A program made the position numbers and the translations under genes. From assembly GCF_000482385.1 (NCBI RefSeq), contig NZ_AXVD01000027.1, positions 1 through 64,000 of the forward strand: a stretch of 64,000 nt of DNA. The letters run 5' to 3'. A model generated the notes under the pieces. The model was not told the origin of the DNA. It searched no databases and saw only the letters and a program-made list of their open reading frames with translations. Shown in pieces: positions 34,081 through 43,128 of the stretch. Source of the DNA: Nocardia sp. CNY236 (GTDB taxonomy: Bacteria; Actinomycetota; Actinomycetes; Mycobacteriales; Mycobacteriaceae). Positions within the stretch are counted from its first letter, which is position 1; every line of letters starts with the position of its first letter.

Positions 34081-36387
34081 TCACCCGCCGGCTTCGAGTC
34101 GCCTACGGATACGCCGGGCCGCGGCCACCATATTGCGCAGCGACGGCTCGAGTTGCCAATAGTGCCGGGTCTTCAAACCACCATCCGGATTCGCCCACAA
34201 CCGCTGTGGAGTCACCGCTTCCGCTGCCGCGGTCAACAATTCGTCCAACTCGTCGATATCGGGGATGCGTGCGGAACGGCTCTCGTACACCCCGGGGCCG
34301 ACGCCATGACTGAGCCCATACCCGGAAGCGCCGTCCTCGTTCAACGCGCGCAGCACCCACTCGATGGAGCGGGTGGCCACGATCGCAGTGACATCCGCGT
34401 CGAGTTCCTCGATCGCCTCGACCACTTCGGCGCGGCCGGAATAGCCGATATGCGTGTGGATCTGCGTCTCGGCTCGCACACCCGAGGTCGCCAACCGGAA
34501 TGCACCGACCGCCCACCGCAGGTATTCCGCCCTGCCCTCCGGTCGCAGCGGCAGCATCTCCCGGATCGCGGGCTCGTCGACCTGGATGATCGCGATACCC
34601 GCCTTCTCCAGATCCACCACCTCGTCGCGGATGGCCAACGCCACCTGGTCGGCGGTTTCGTGCAGTGGCTGGTCCTGGCGGACGAACGACCGCGCGACCA
34701 TGGTGACCGGTCCGCTCACCATGCCTTTGACCGGCTTGTCGGTGAGCGACTGGGCGTAGCTGATCCATTCCACCGACATCGGCGCCGGGCGTGAGACGTC
34801 GCCGTACAGGATCGGCGGTCGCACACAGCGCGACCCGTACACCTGCACCCAGCCGAAATGGGTGGTCGCGAAACCGTCGAGCAACTCCGCGAAGTACTGG
34901 ATCATGTCGTTGCGCTCGTGTTCGCCGTGCACCAACACATCCAGACCGATGTCTTCCTGCAGCCGGATCGTCGACTCGATCTCGGCCTCGATCCGCTTGC
35001 GGTACTCGTCGTAGGACAGTCGCCCTTCACCGAGGTCGTGGCGCGCGCGCCGGATGGGTGTGGTCTGCGGGAAGGACCCCAGCGTGGTCGCCGGGACGGG
35101 AGGAAGATTCAGCCTGCGCTGCTGCGCTTCCCGGCGCACCTCGTAGGACTCGCGTGCGCGCATATCCGGGGTGACGGCGTAGACCCGCTGCCGCACCGCA
35201 TGCTTCTGCTTGAAGTGCACCTCGGTCGGCCGTTTGCGCCATTTCTCCGACGGCCCCTCGGTGAGCGCCTTCGCCAGCGAAACCACCTCGCCCACCTTTT
35301 GTTTGGCGAAAGCGAGCCGGTCGGCGACATGGCCCTCGATGTCGTATTCGGCGAGGACGTCGTAGGGCACGTGCAGCAGCGTCGTCCCCGTGGAGACCAC
35401 CAGATCCGGGCACACCTGAGCCAGCTCGTGCAGGTACTCCAACGTCACGTAACGGTCCGCGCGCCACACATTGCGACCGCTGATCACGCCCGCGTACAGC
35501 CGCTTGCGCCGAATGCCCGGGATCTTCGCCAGGTCCTCCGGTCGGATTCGGTGGCTGGCCAGATCCAGGCCGATCGCCTCGACGGCAGTGTCGGCCAAGA
35601 TGGTCAACGCCTCACCGAAATCGCCGTACTGACCGGTGACCAACATCCGCGGGCGCAGCGGCGCGGTGCCCAGCCGCTGGTAGGCGGCCTCGAACGCGGC
35701 CAGCTCGGCCGGGGTGCGCTCACTGGTGAATGCCGGTTCGTCCAGCTGCACGCAGGTGGCGCCGCGCTTGGCGAGGATCTCGAACAGCTCCTCGTAGACC
35801 GGCAGCAACGCTTCCAGCAAGCTGAGCGTGTCGAAGCCGCCGGACTCGCCGGGAACGTGCCCGGCCTTGGACAACAGCAGCAGCGACACCGGACCGAGGA
35901 CCACCGGCCGCAGCTCGATGCCCTGCTCCTTCGCACGGTCGAATTCGTCGAGCAGCGCGTCTGGTCGCAGGGCGAACTCGGTGTCGGCGGACAACTCGGG
36001 CTGGCGGTAGTGATAGTTGGTGCCGAAGAACCGGACCAGCTCCAGCGGAGGGAGATCCGGGCGGCCGCGTGCCATCAGGAAGTAGAAGTCCAGGGGGTGC
36101 ATGCCCTCCTGGAACGGCGCAAACCGTTTCGGCACCGCGCCGAACAGCAGCGCGTTGTCCAGCACGTGATCGTAGAAGGAGAAGGTGTTGCCGGGCACCT
36201 GGGTCAGGCCGGTGGCGGCCAGTTCACTGAACTGCGCGTCCTGGATGTCGCGGCCGACCGCTTCCAACTCGTCGCGGCCGAGCGTGCCGCGCCAATATCC
36301 TTCCAGCGCCCGCTTGAGCTCGCGGTGCGGCCCGATTCTGGGATAGCCGAGGATGCTCGACCCGTAGCCGTCGGTCACGTTCACCAT
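34081..36387 (-). CDS. metE: MetE-type methionine synthase with altered zinc site
   Basis: 768 residues, full length, both (beta-alpha)8 barrels present. Start MVNVTDGYGSSILGYPRIG has a gggag site before it. Folate- and homocysteine-binding motifs are kept (GYPRIGPHRELKRALEGYW, VHGEHERNDM, YGSRCVRPP, DEPAIRE). In E. coli MetE zinc is held by His641, Cys643, Glu665 and Cys726. The matching positions here are His646, Gly648 (HTHIGYS), Val670 (DADVTAIVATRS) and Gly736 (NPDGGLKTR). Three of four ligands are lost, so methyl transfer by the known zinc-thiolate mechanism is not expected. The rest of the protein is well conserved, which argues against simple decay. No cobalamin riboswitch was recognised upstream. 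Confidence 0.88.
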   Translation of the reverse strand: MVNVTDGYGSSILGYPRIGPHRELKRALEGYWRGTLGRDELEAVGRDIQDAQFSELAATGLTQVPGNTFSFYDHVLDNALLFGAVPKRFAPFQEGMHPLDFYFLMARGRPDLPPLELVRFFGTNYHYRQPELSADTEFALRPDALLDEFDRAKEQGIELRPVVLGPVSLLLLSKAGHVPGESGGFDTLSLLEALLPVYEELFEILAKRGATCVQLDEPAFTSERTPAELAAFEAAYQRLGTAPLRPRMLVTGQYGDFGEALTILADTAVEAIGLDLASHRIRPEDLAKIPGIRRKRLYAGVISGRNVWRADRYVTLEYLHELAQVCPDLVVSTGTTLLHVPYDVLAEYDIEGHVADRLAFAKQKVGEVVSLAKALTEGPSEKWRKRPTEVHFKQKHAVRQRVYAVTPDMRARESYEVRREAQQRRLNLPPVPATTLGSFPQTTPIRRARHDLGEGRLSYDEYRKRIEAEIESTIRLQEDIGLDVLVHGEHERNDMIQYFAELLDGFATTHFGWVQVYGSRCVRPPILYGDVSRPAPMSVEWISYAQSLTDKPVKGMVSGPVTMVARSFVRQDQPLHETADQVALAIRDEVVDLEKAGIAIIQVDEPAIREMLPLRPEGRAEYLRWAVGAFRLATSGVRAETQIHTHIGYSGRAEVVEAIEELDADVTAIVATRSIEWVLRALNEDGASGYGLSHGVGPGVYESRSARIPDIDELDELLTAAAEAVTPQRLWANPDGGLKTRHYWQLEPSLRNMVAAARRIRRRLEAGG

Positions 36388-36412
36388 GAGCGGGATACTC
36401 CCTTTCGATCAC

Positions 36413-36453
36413 CTGCAAGGGCGCCCACCGCGAACCGGTCGGCGCCCTTGCAG
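36413..36453. terminator. 13-bp inverted repeat between fadB2 and metE
   Basis: CTGCAAGGGCGCC and GGCGCCCTTGCAG form perfect arms with a 15-base loop. It lies 70 bases beyond the fadB2 stop and 26 bases upstream of the metE start, on the same strand for both. It could end fadB2 transcription or act as a 5' leader hairpin for metE. No U-tract follows it in the metE direction. Confidence 0.6.
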
Positions 36454-36522
36454 CTTAAGCCGATGGCGGTCTTCGGCCAGGTCGTGCGCCCGAAACGCGG
36501 TGGGCGCTGTGAGTGGTGCGCA

Positions 36523-37392
36523 TCACGACCGGTACTGGTAGAAACCAGCCCCGGTCTTCTTGCCCAACAAACCGGCCTCCACCATCCGCATGAGCAGCGG
36601 CGGAGCCGAATACAACGGCTCTTTGAACTCGCTGTACATCGAGTCGGCGATGGACTTCACGGTGTCGAGGCCGACCAGGTCGGTGAGCGCCAGCGGGCCC
36701 ATCGGGTGGGCACAGCCGAGCACCATCGCCTTGTCGACATCTTCCTTGGTGGCGAAACCGGATTCGACCATGCGAATGGCCGACAACAGATATGGCACCA
36801 GCAGGGCATTGACCACGAAACCGGAGCGATCGGCCGAGCGCACGACCTGCTTGCCGAGCACCTCGCTGGCGAAGGCATCCGCCCGTGCGGCAACCGATTC
36901 GCTGGTCTTGAGCGTGGTGACCAATTCGACAAGCGGCAACACCGGAACCGGGTTGAAGAAGTGCATGCCGACCACGCGCTCGGGGTTGGCCGTGGCGACG
37001 GCGATCTTCATGATCGGAATGGACGAGGTGTTCGACGCCAGCACGGCATTCGGGTCGGTGACCACCTTGTCGAGTTCGGTGAAGATGCTCGTCTTCACCT
37101 TCTCGTCTTCGAGTACCGCCTCGACCACCAGCTGGCGGTCGGCGAAGTCGCCGATGTCGGAGGTGAACCGCAGCCGCCAGGCAGCCTGTTCGCGTTCGCG
37201 CTCGGTGATCTTGCCGCTGCTCACGCCCCGATCGAGCGACCGCAGGATGCGGGCGCGACCCGCCGCGGCCAGTTCCCGGGTCTGCTCGTACACCAACACG
37301 TCGACGTGCGCCCTGGCGCACACCTCCGCGATTCCGGCGCCCATCTGGCCGGCGCCGATGACACCGACGCGTTGGATCTTTTCGCTGCTCAC
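36523..37392 (-). CDS. fadB2: 3-hydroxybutyryl-CoA dehydrogenase
   Basis: 289 residues from a GTG with aggag upstream. The N-terminal NAD-binding motif is GVIGAGQMGAGIAEV (residues 9-23), with catalytic SNTSS and GMHFFNPVP (about residues 120-150) and the C-terminal dimer/substrate domain ending GKKTGAGFYQYRS. It oxidises or reduces hydroxyacyl-CoA in the cytosol. It follows aceA (258 bases), the same order as icl1-fadB2 in Mycobacterium, with two hairpins between them. Confidence 0.95.
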   Translation of the reverse strand: MSSEKIQRVGVIGAGQMGAGIAEVCARAHVDVLVYEQTRELAAAGRARILRSLDRGVSSGKITEREREQAAWRLRFTSDIGDFADRQLVVEAVLEDEKVKTSIFTELDKVVTDPNAVLASNTSSIPIMKIAVATANPERVVGMHFFNPVPVLPLVELVTTLKTSESVAARADAFASEVLGKQVVRSADRSGFVVNALLVPYLLSAIRMVESGFATKEDVDKAMVLGCAHPMGPLALTDLVGLDTVKSIADSMYSEFKEPLYSAPPLLMRMVEAGLLGKKTGAGFYQYRS

Positions 37393-37490
37393 GTCCCGCT
37401 CCTGCTGGGTTGTCTGGCTGTGGGGTGGCTGTTTCCGAACGGCGCCGCTCCGGTACGAGCGCGCCCTTCGAGGGTCCAAGGTATAGGGAT

Positions 37491-37524
37491 GCCCTCCCCG
37501 CCGGGGCTGTTCGGCGGGGAGGGC
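37491..37524. terminator. 12-bp hairpin between aceA and fadB2
   Basis: GCCCTCCCCGCC and GGCGGGGAGGGC form perfect arms with a 10-base loop, 99 bases upstream of fadB2. It is a very stable GC-rich stem without a clear T-tract, a common form of terminator in actinobacteria. Confidence 0.6.
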
Positions 37525-37579
37525 AGTACACCCCTACCGGAGTAGAGGAATGTCGGCTTTCACGTCGAGAACCTCACTC

Positions 37580-37599
37580 CCCTCGGTTACCACCGAGGG
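37580..37599. terminator. 8-bp hairpin after aceA
   Basis: CCCTCGGT-tacc-ACCGAGGG starts 53 bases beyond the aceA stop. With the hairpin at 37491-37524 it makes a double terminator-like region, which suggests fadB2 has its own promoter or is expressed at reduced level by read-through. Confidence 0.5.
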
Positions 37600-37651
37600 C
37601 GGCCGCCAATCGCCGGCGGCGTGAGACCGATGTGAAAACCTCAGGCGTTGC

Positions 37652-38938
37652 TCAGTGGAACTGGCCCTCTTCGGTGGAACCCTTGAGCGCGGCAGTCGAG
37701 GTGTTCGGATCGACGGTGGTCGCGATCAGGTCGAAGTAGCCGGCGCCGACCTCACGCTGGTGCTTGGTGGCGGTGTAGCCGCGCTCCTCGGCAGCGAACT
37801 CGCGCTCCTGCAGGTCGACGTAGGCGGTCATGCCCTCGCGGGCGTAGCCGTAGGCCAGGTCGAACATGCCGTAGTTGAGCGAGTGGAAACCGGCCAGGGT
37901 GATGAACTGGAACTTGAAGCCCATCGCGCCCAGCTCCTTCTGGAACTTCGCGATGGTCGCGTCGTCCAGGTGCGCTTTCCAGTTGAACGACGGCGAGCAG
38001 TTGTAGGCCAGCAGCTGGTCGGGGAATTCGCTGCGCACGGCCTCGGAGAACTTCTTGGCCAGCTCAAGGTCCGGGGTGCCGGTCTCCATCCAGATCAGGT
38101 CGGCGTACGGGGCGTAGGCCTTGGCGCGGGCGATGCACGGATCGATGCCGTTGCGCACGCCGTAGAAGCCCTCGGCGGTGCGGGTGCCGTCCAGGAACTG
38201 ACGGTCGCGCTCGTCCACGTCGGAGGTGATCAGGGTGGCGGCCTCGGCATCGGTGCGGGCGATGATCACCGACGGCACGTCGGCGACGTCGGCGGCCAGA
38301 CGCGCGGAGGTCAGGGTGCGGATGTGCTGCTGGGTCGGGATCAGCACCTTGCCGCCCAGGTGGCCACACTTCTTCTCGGAGGCGAGCTGGTCTTCCCAGT
38401 GCACGCCGGCGGCGCCCGCGTTGATCATGGCCTTCTGCAGCTCGTAGGCGTTCAGCGCGCCACCGAAGCCGGCTTCGGCGTCGGCGACGATCGGCGCGAG
38501 CCAGTTGGAGACCGCGGTGTCGCCCTCGGCCTTGGCGATCTCGTCGGCGCGCAGCAGCGCGTTGTTGATCCGACGAACCACGGCCGGCACCGAGTTGGCC
38601 GGGTACAGCGACTGGTCGGGGTAGGTGTGACCGGACAGGTTCGCATCACCGGCGACCTGCCAGCCCGACAGGTAGATGGCCTTGAGGCCGGCGCGAACCT
38701 GCTGCACGGCCATATTGCCGGTCAGGGCGCCGAGGGAGTTGATGTAATCCTCGTTGTTGACCAGATCCCACAGGATCTCCGAGCCGCGGCGAGCGAGCGT
38801 GGCCTCCTCGACGACGGTGCCCTGAAGCTTCGACACCTGCTCCGCGGTGTAGTTACGGGTGAGGCCCTTCCACCGCGGGTTGGTGTCCCAATCGTGCTGA
38901 ATCTCCGCGGCGGTCTTCGGGGTGCCGGTGGTCGACAT
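37652..38938 (-). CDS. aceA: Isocitrate lyase
   Basis: 428 residues from the ATG whose product starts [17 protein letters not shown]. The catalytic loop KKCGH occupies residues 189-193 with Cys191. Metal-binding and substrate motifs ([25 protein letters not shown]) are intact. It splits isocitrate into succinate and glyoxylate, the first step of the glyoxylate shunt used on fatty acids or acetate. Two RamB-like boxes lie about 180 bases upstream, and ramB is in the window at 52902. Confidence 0.98.
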   Translation of the reverse strand: MSTTGTPKTAAEIQHDWDTNPRWKGLTRNYTAEQVSKLQGTVVEEATLARRGSEILWDLVNNEDYINSLGALTGNMAVQQVRAGLKAIYLSGWQVAGDANLSGHTYPDQSLYPANSVPAVVRRINNALLRADEIAKAEGDTAVSNWLAPIVADAEAGFGGALNAYELQKAMINAGAAGVHWEDQLASEKKCGHLGGKVLIPTQQHIRTLTSARLAADVADVPSVIIARTDAEAATLITSDVDERDRQFLDGTRTAEGFYGVRNGIDPCIARAKAYAPYADLIWMETGTPDLELAKKFSEAVRSEFPDQLLAYNCSPSFNWKAHLDDATIAKFQKELGAMGFKFQFITLAGFHSLNYGMFDLAYGYAREGMTAYVDLQEREFAAEERGYTATKHQREVGAGYFDLIATTVDPNTSTAALKGSTEEGQFH

Positions 38939-39118
38939 CTGTGACTCCACTTCTTTCTTCGGTCCATGTCGCCCGGTCGAGCTAACGACTACTCGAACTG
39001 CTGGAGCGACATTTTGCAGTCTTGCTAGGCCCATGGGGTGTACTTCAACACGATGGCACACGAAGAAATAGGCGTCTACCTGTCACTACTGTGAATCGCA
39101 GCTAGGTTTTCTCGCCGT

Positions 39119-39140
39119 TTTGCTAAGTTTGCGAAATTTG
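39119..39140. promoter_or_regulatory. Two overlapping RamB-like boxes upstream of aceA
   Basis: The known RamB consensus on this strand is TTTGCAAAGTTTT. TTTGCTAAGTTTG at 39119-39131 matches 11 of 13 and TTTGCGAAATTTG at 39128-39140 matches 10 of 13. They overlap, lie in an AT-rich pocket, and are 181 bases from the aceA start. The 38939-39323 gap holds no gene; it contains this site, the aceA promoter and leader, and the 3' flank of the xanthine dehydrogenase gene. Confidence 0.6.
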
Positions 39141-39323
39141 CCTCAGAATTGCAAGAGTGCGATCTACCGGCCGGTAGCCCTGACGTGCAATTTCAGCGTA
39201 ACGCTCGTACTGCTAGCTATCGCCCGGCCACCCCGCCGCGACACGCGCGCCGACATCACAGTGTGAGTACTTTCACAACTCGACTGTGTCGCGGGACACT
39301 CGAGGTGCGGAGATGGAATCGGA

Positions 39324-42164
39324 CTAGTGCGCCGCTTCGGTCGTTGCCACCCCATGCTCCCGCAGCGCGGCCCACACGCGGTCGGCGGTCATCGGCAGTC
39401 GGTCCAGACGGACGCCGACCGCAGCTCGAATAGCATTGGCCAGCGCCGGAGCAACCGGGTTGTACGGCGACTCGCCCAACGATTTCGCACCCAGCGGTCC
39501 CAACGCATCGGCCGTGCGAGCGAAGTACACCTCGGTCCGAGGAATATCGATGAACTGGGGCACGTGGTAGTCCCGCAACGTCCCCGCGCGTACCGCTCCC
39601 CGGTCGCTGGCCATGTCCTCGTACAACGCCGAGCCGATCGCCAGGGCTACGCCGCCTTCCACCTGTCCACGGCACTGCACGGGATTGAGCACCGTACCCG
39701 CGTCGGCGGCATGGACCGACTGCAGAATGCGGATCGAGCCGGTGTCGGGATGCACGGCGACGCGGAATGCCTGCACATTGAAGGTCACCGACCTGACGCT
39801 TTCGCCATGGTCGACGCGTGCGCTGAGATCACCGCCTGCCGACAACGCGGCTGCGTCCAGCGACCGGTCACCACAGCGCACACCCGCGGATTCCAACACA
39901 CAGTCGCGCTCCGGAATACCCGACAATTCGGCCGCCCTGGCCACCAACACGTCACGCAAGGCGCACGCGGCGGCATAGACGGCTTTGCCGGCGACCGCGA
40001 GACCGGTGGAACCATACGTTCCGGTGTCGTAGTCGACCAGGTCGGTATCGGCATTCCGGATGACGATGCGAGAGATATCCGTGGCCAGCGCGGTGGCCGC
40101 GATCTGCGCATGCGCCGTCGCTACACCGCTGCCCATTTCCACCGTGCCGACCAGGATCTCGTAACGACCATCGGGCAGCAGCGACGCGGTCGAGGACGAG
40201 TAGTGCCCGTGCGGTGGAAGCGTCGCGATCATCGCAGCAGCCATTCCGGTACCGACGCGCCAGGACGGATCGGGCGGCGCCACCTCGTTGCCGCGCAGCA
40301 ATGCCCGCTCGGCGAGATCCAAACACTGGTCCAAGCCATAGCTGCCGAACACCATGTCGGTTTGGACCCCGGAAAAGCCGACGATCGGATCGCCGGGCGC
40401 CACCACATTGCGGCGGCGGAATTCGAAGGGGTCCATGCCGAGCTCGTGCGCTAGGTCGTCCAATGCCGACTCCAGCGCCCAGTCCAGCTGTCCGAGACCG
40501 TAGCCGCGGAACGCTCCGGAAGGAACGTTGTTGGTATACGCCGCGCGTGCGTCGATCTTCTTGTTGGCGCAGCGGTAGAGGCCGACCGACTCGGTGACGC
40601 TGTGGAACATGACATCCGGACTGTGATTGCCGTAGGCCCCGGCATCGACGAGAGAATCGACCGACAGCGCGGTCAGTGTTCCGCGCGCGTCCGCGCCGAC
40701 CGTCACCGCGATGCGCATGGGGTGACGACAGGTGGCGGCGGTGAACTCCTCCGCCCGAGTGAACTCGTAGCGCACCGGCCTGCCGGTCCGCAGGACCGCC
40801 AATGCGATCAGATCCTCGGCCAGCACCTCTTGCTTCCCGCCGAACCCGCCGCCGACCCTGGCCGCGAACACCCGCACCTGTGCGGTCTGCAATCCGAACA
40901 CCCGACACAGTTCGTCCCGCACCAGGTACGGCGATTGGATGCTGCACCGAATGACGAGTCTGCCGGCGGCATCCAGCCACCCGAGACCGCCATGCGGCTC
41001 CAGATGAACATGCTGGACGCGCGGCGACTGCCATGTTCCCCGCACCACGTGCGCCGCAGCCGCCAAGCCCGAAGCCATATCGCCCACCTCACCGTGCACT
41101 TCGGCCACGAGATTTCGGCCGGGATCAGCGATCCGCGCCGAGGCCGGCTTGTCCCCGTGCAACAGCACAGCGCCGGCACGCAGCGCCTCGTGCGGCTCGA
41201 ACACCGCCGGCCGGACCTCGTAGTCGACCTCCAGCAGCCCCAGCGCGGCATGCGCGATCCCCGGACTCTCGGCCACGACCGCGGCCACCCGCTGCCCGAC
41301 GAAGCGGACCGTTCGGTCGAGCACATAGGTATCGTCCGGACTGTCGGTCCGCATTTCTTGGCAGGCGGTCGAGAACGCCACCTGCGGCGCATCGGCGTGG
41401 GTGAGCACCGCGTGTACTCCGGGCAATGCCTCGGCGGCCGCGGTGTGGATCGATCGGATGCGCGCGTGCGGGTGCGGACTCCGCAACACCGCGATATGCA
41501 GCACAGCGGTCGGTGGCTCGGATTCGAGGTCCGACGGTCCCGGCCCGCCCGAGACGTCGGCCGTGACAGCAGACGCACCATCGATCTCGTGGGGCGCAAG
41601 GTCGAAGGTGAACGGCTCGGTGCCGGTGACGATGCGGGCTCCGCCGAGGTCGCCGACCTCGGCGCCGGCGCAGCCGGCGGGCTCCGACGAGGTCGGCTCG
41701 TGTCGCGCGCAGACCGGATCCTCCGGTTCGCCCAGCGCCGACCGGATCGCGCGATATCCGGTGCAACGGCACAAGTTCCCCTTCATCAATTCGGCGAGTT
41801 CGGGTCCGGCCCCACTGCGGTCGGCGAGGCCGTCACCGAGGGCGGCGGCGGTGACGACCATGCCCGCGGTGCAGAAGCCGCATTGGAACCCGGCGGCGTC
41901 GACGAAGCTGCGTTGCACCGGATGCAGCCGCTGCGGGGTCCCGATACCGAAGGCCGTGGTGACGCGACGTCCGGCAGCGCGGAATGCCGGAAATACACAC
42001 GAGTGCACCGCCGTTCCGTCGACCAGGACGGTGCAGGCGCCGCAATCGCCGGTGTCACATCCGGTCTTCACCGCCAGATGACCGCTCGCCCGCAGCGCGC
42101 TGCGCAGGCATTGTCCCGGCTGCGCCTCGATCGTGACCGGGGCACCGTCCACCTCGAGCCGCAT
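39324..42164 (-). CDS. Xanthine dehydrogenase, fused [2Fe-2S] and molybdopterin subunits
   Basis: 946 residues from an ATG whose first base overlaps the preceding stop (ATGA). Residues 1 to about 155 are a ferredoxin-like Fe-S domain (KTGCDTGDCGACTV with C36, C41, C44; second cluster QCGFCTAGM ... CRCTGYR). Residues about 220-946 are the molybdenum-binding large subunit (FAARVGGGFGGKQ, SGAFRGYGLGQ, and the catalytic Glu in GAKSLGESP). FAD binding is on the separate upstream gene. This Fe-S + Mo fusion with a separate FAD subunit is a recognised actinobacterial arrangement. It oxidises hypoxanthine/xanthine to urate. The linker about 155-220 is Pro/Glu-rich. Confidence 0.9.
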   Translation of the reverse strand: MRLEVDGAPVTIEAQPGQCLRSALRASGHLAVKTGCDTGDCGACTVLVDGTAVHSCVFPAFRAAGRRVTTAFGIGTPQRLHPVQRSFVDAAGFQCGFCTAGMVVTAAALGDGLADRSGAGPELAELMKGNLCRCTGYRAIRSALGEPEDPVCARHEPTSSEPAGCAGAEVGDLGGARIVTGTEPFTFDLAPHEIDGASAVTADVSGGPGPSDLESEPPTAVLHIAVLRSPHPHARIRSIHTAAAEALPGVHAVLTHADAPQVAFSTACQEMRTDSPDDTYVLDRTVRFVGQRVAAVVAESPGIAHAALGLLEVDYEVRPAVFEPHEALRAGAVLLHGDKPASARIADPGRNLVAEVHGEVGDMASGLAAAAHVVRGTWQSPRVQHVHLEPHGGLGWLDAAGRLVIRCSIQSPYLVRDELCRVFGLQTAQVRVFAARVGGGFGGKQEVLAEDLIALAVLRTGRPVRYEFTRAEEFTAATCRHPMRIAVTVGADARGTLTALSVDSLVDAGAYGNHSPDVMFHSVTESVGLYRCANKKIDARAAYTNNVPSGAFRGYGLGQLDWALESALDDLAHELGMDPFEFRRRNVVAPGDPIVGFSGVQTDMVFGSYGLDQCLDLAERALLRGNEVAPPDPSWRVGTGMAAAMIATLPPHGHYSSSTASLLPDGRYEILVGTVEMGSGVATAHAQIAATALATDISRIVIRNADTDLVDYDTGTYGSTGLAVAGKAVYAAACALRDVLVARAAELSGIPERDCVLESAGVRCGDRSLDAAALSAGGDLSARVDHGESVRSVTFNVQAFRVAVHPDTGSIRILQSVHAADAGTVLNPVQCRGQVEGGVALAIGSALYEDMASDRGAVRAGTLRDYHVPQFIDIPRTEVYFARTADALGPLGAKSLGESPYNPVAPALANAIRAAVGVRLDRLPMTADRVWAALREHGVATTEAAH

Positions 42165-43006
42165 CACGATCCTCGCAGTTCTGCGGCCACCTGACCGGCG
42201 AGTACGCCGGCGACGTGGCGCCGCCATTGCGGCGACCCATGAGGGTCGTCGAGCCAACAGGCGGGATCGAGCTCATCGAGCGCGCGCCGTATCCGGCGCT
42301 CGCTCGGCGGCAGGTCGAAATCCACCACCACCGGCGTGGTGGTGGCGGCGGTGACGGTGATCGCGGTGCGATCGTCTCGGTCGCGCCGACCCATCACCAC
42401 CGCACCGGATCGGCCCAGCGCAGTCAGCCCGATCTTCCGGAAACTGGTGTGCGCCGTCATGCTCGACCATGGCACGCGAATGGAGCGCACGATCTCGTCG
42501 GGCCGCAGCACTGTGCGCCTGGGACCGACGACGAAGTCGCGCAGCGCAACACACCGATCGGCGCCGTCGGCTGCCCATACCAGCGCTACCCCGTCGAGCG
42601 CGACCAACGCACCGAGTACCGCGCCGACCGGCAGCGCCAAACACACGTTGCCTCCGACGGTGGCGGTATCCCAGATCTTGTGGGAGGCCAGCAGCGCCCG
42701 GCAGGACTGGGCGAACAGCGCAGTTGCCGGCCACTGGTCGCGCATCGTGGGCTTCCCCAGCTCGTGCCCCGGCGCCGCTCCCGCGAATTCGGCCAACGTG
42801 CAGGTCGCCGCGATCTCCAGGCCGTCGTCCACGATTTCGAACGCCGGCCACTCCAACGCGGTGATGTCCACCAAGCGGATCAGCTGATCCTGCGGCTCGG
42901 AGAACAAGAAGGTTCCGCCGGCGAGGACCGCCGTCGACGAGCCGAGCGACGTCAGGTCCGCGCGCTGGCGAGCGACGACGACGTCGGTGATCGTGTGCAG
43001 GTCCAT
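42164..43006 (-). CDS. Xanthine dehydrogenase FAD-binding subunit
   Basis: 280 residues. The FAD-binding motif TSLGSSTAVLAGGTFLF (about residues 19-35), NVCLALPVGAVLGALVAL and the CO-dehydrogenase-flavoprotein C-terminal domain are present. It carries electrons from the Fe-S clusters to NAD+. It is first in the operon and translationally coupled (ATGA) to the fused Fe-S/Mo subunit. It reads on the same strand as the deaminase, urate oxidase and HIU hydrolase genes, which lie upstream of it. Confidence 0.9.
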   Translation of the reverse strand: MDLHTITDVVVARQRADLTSLGSSTAVLAGGTFLFSEPQDQLIRLVDITALEWPAFEIVDDGLEIAATCTLAEFAGAAPGHELGKPTMRDQWPATALFAQSCRALLASHKIWDTATVGGNVCLALPVGAVLGALVALDGVALVWAADGADRCVALRDFVVGPRRTVLRPDEIVRSIRVPWSSMTAHTSFRKIGLTALGRSGAVVMGRRDRDDRTAITVTAATTTPVVVDFDLPPSERRIRRALDELDPACWLDDPHGSPQWRRHVAGVLAGQVAAELRGS

Positions 43007-43128
43007 GCGTCACCTCGTCTCTAGCTCGAGTCACTCGCTGGCTATCAGTATCGCGCGCTCGGCGGCGACAGTTGCCGGATTGATGATTGCGGTTTCGTAG
43101 CTACCGTGGGCCGATGCGCCCGCTTTCG

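Noticed and set aside
36388..36522. A cobalamin riboswitch upstream of metE
   Set aside because: The gap is too short for the full element and no B12-box-like sequence was recognised; only a simple inverted repeat is present.
34858..37545. An 895-residue open frame on the + strand across metE and fadB2
   Set aside because: It is the antisense shadow of two clearly conserved genes in GC-rich DNA; the product has no recognisable motifs and is full of Arg/Gly/His repeats.
39327..40454. A 375-residue frame on the + strand inside the xanthine dehydrogenase gene
   Set aside because: Antisense shadow of a conserved enzyme with no independent support.
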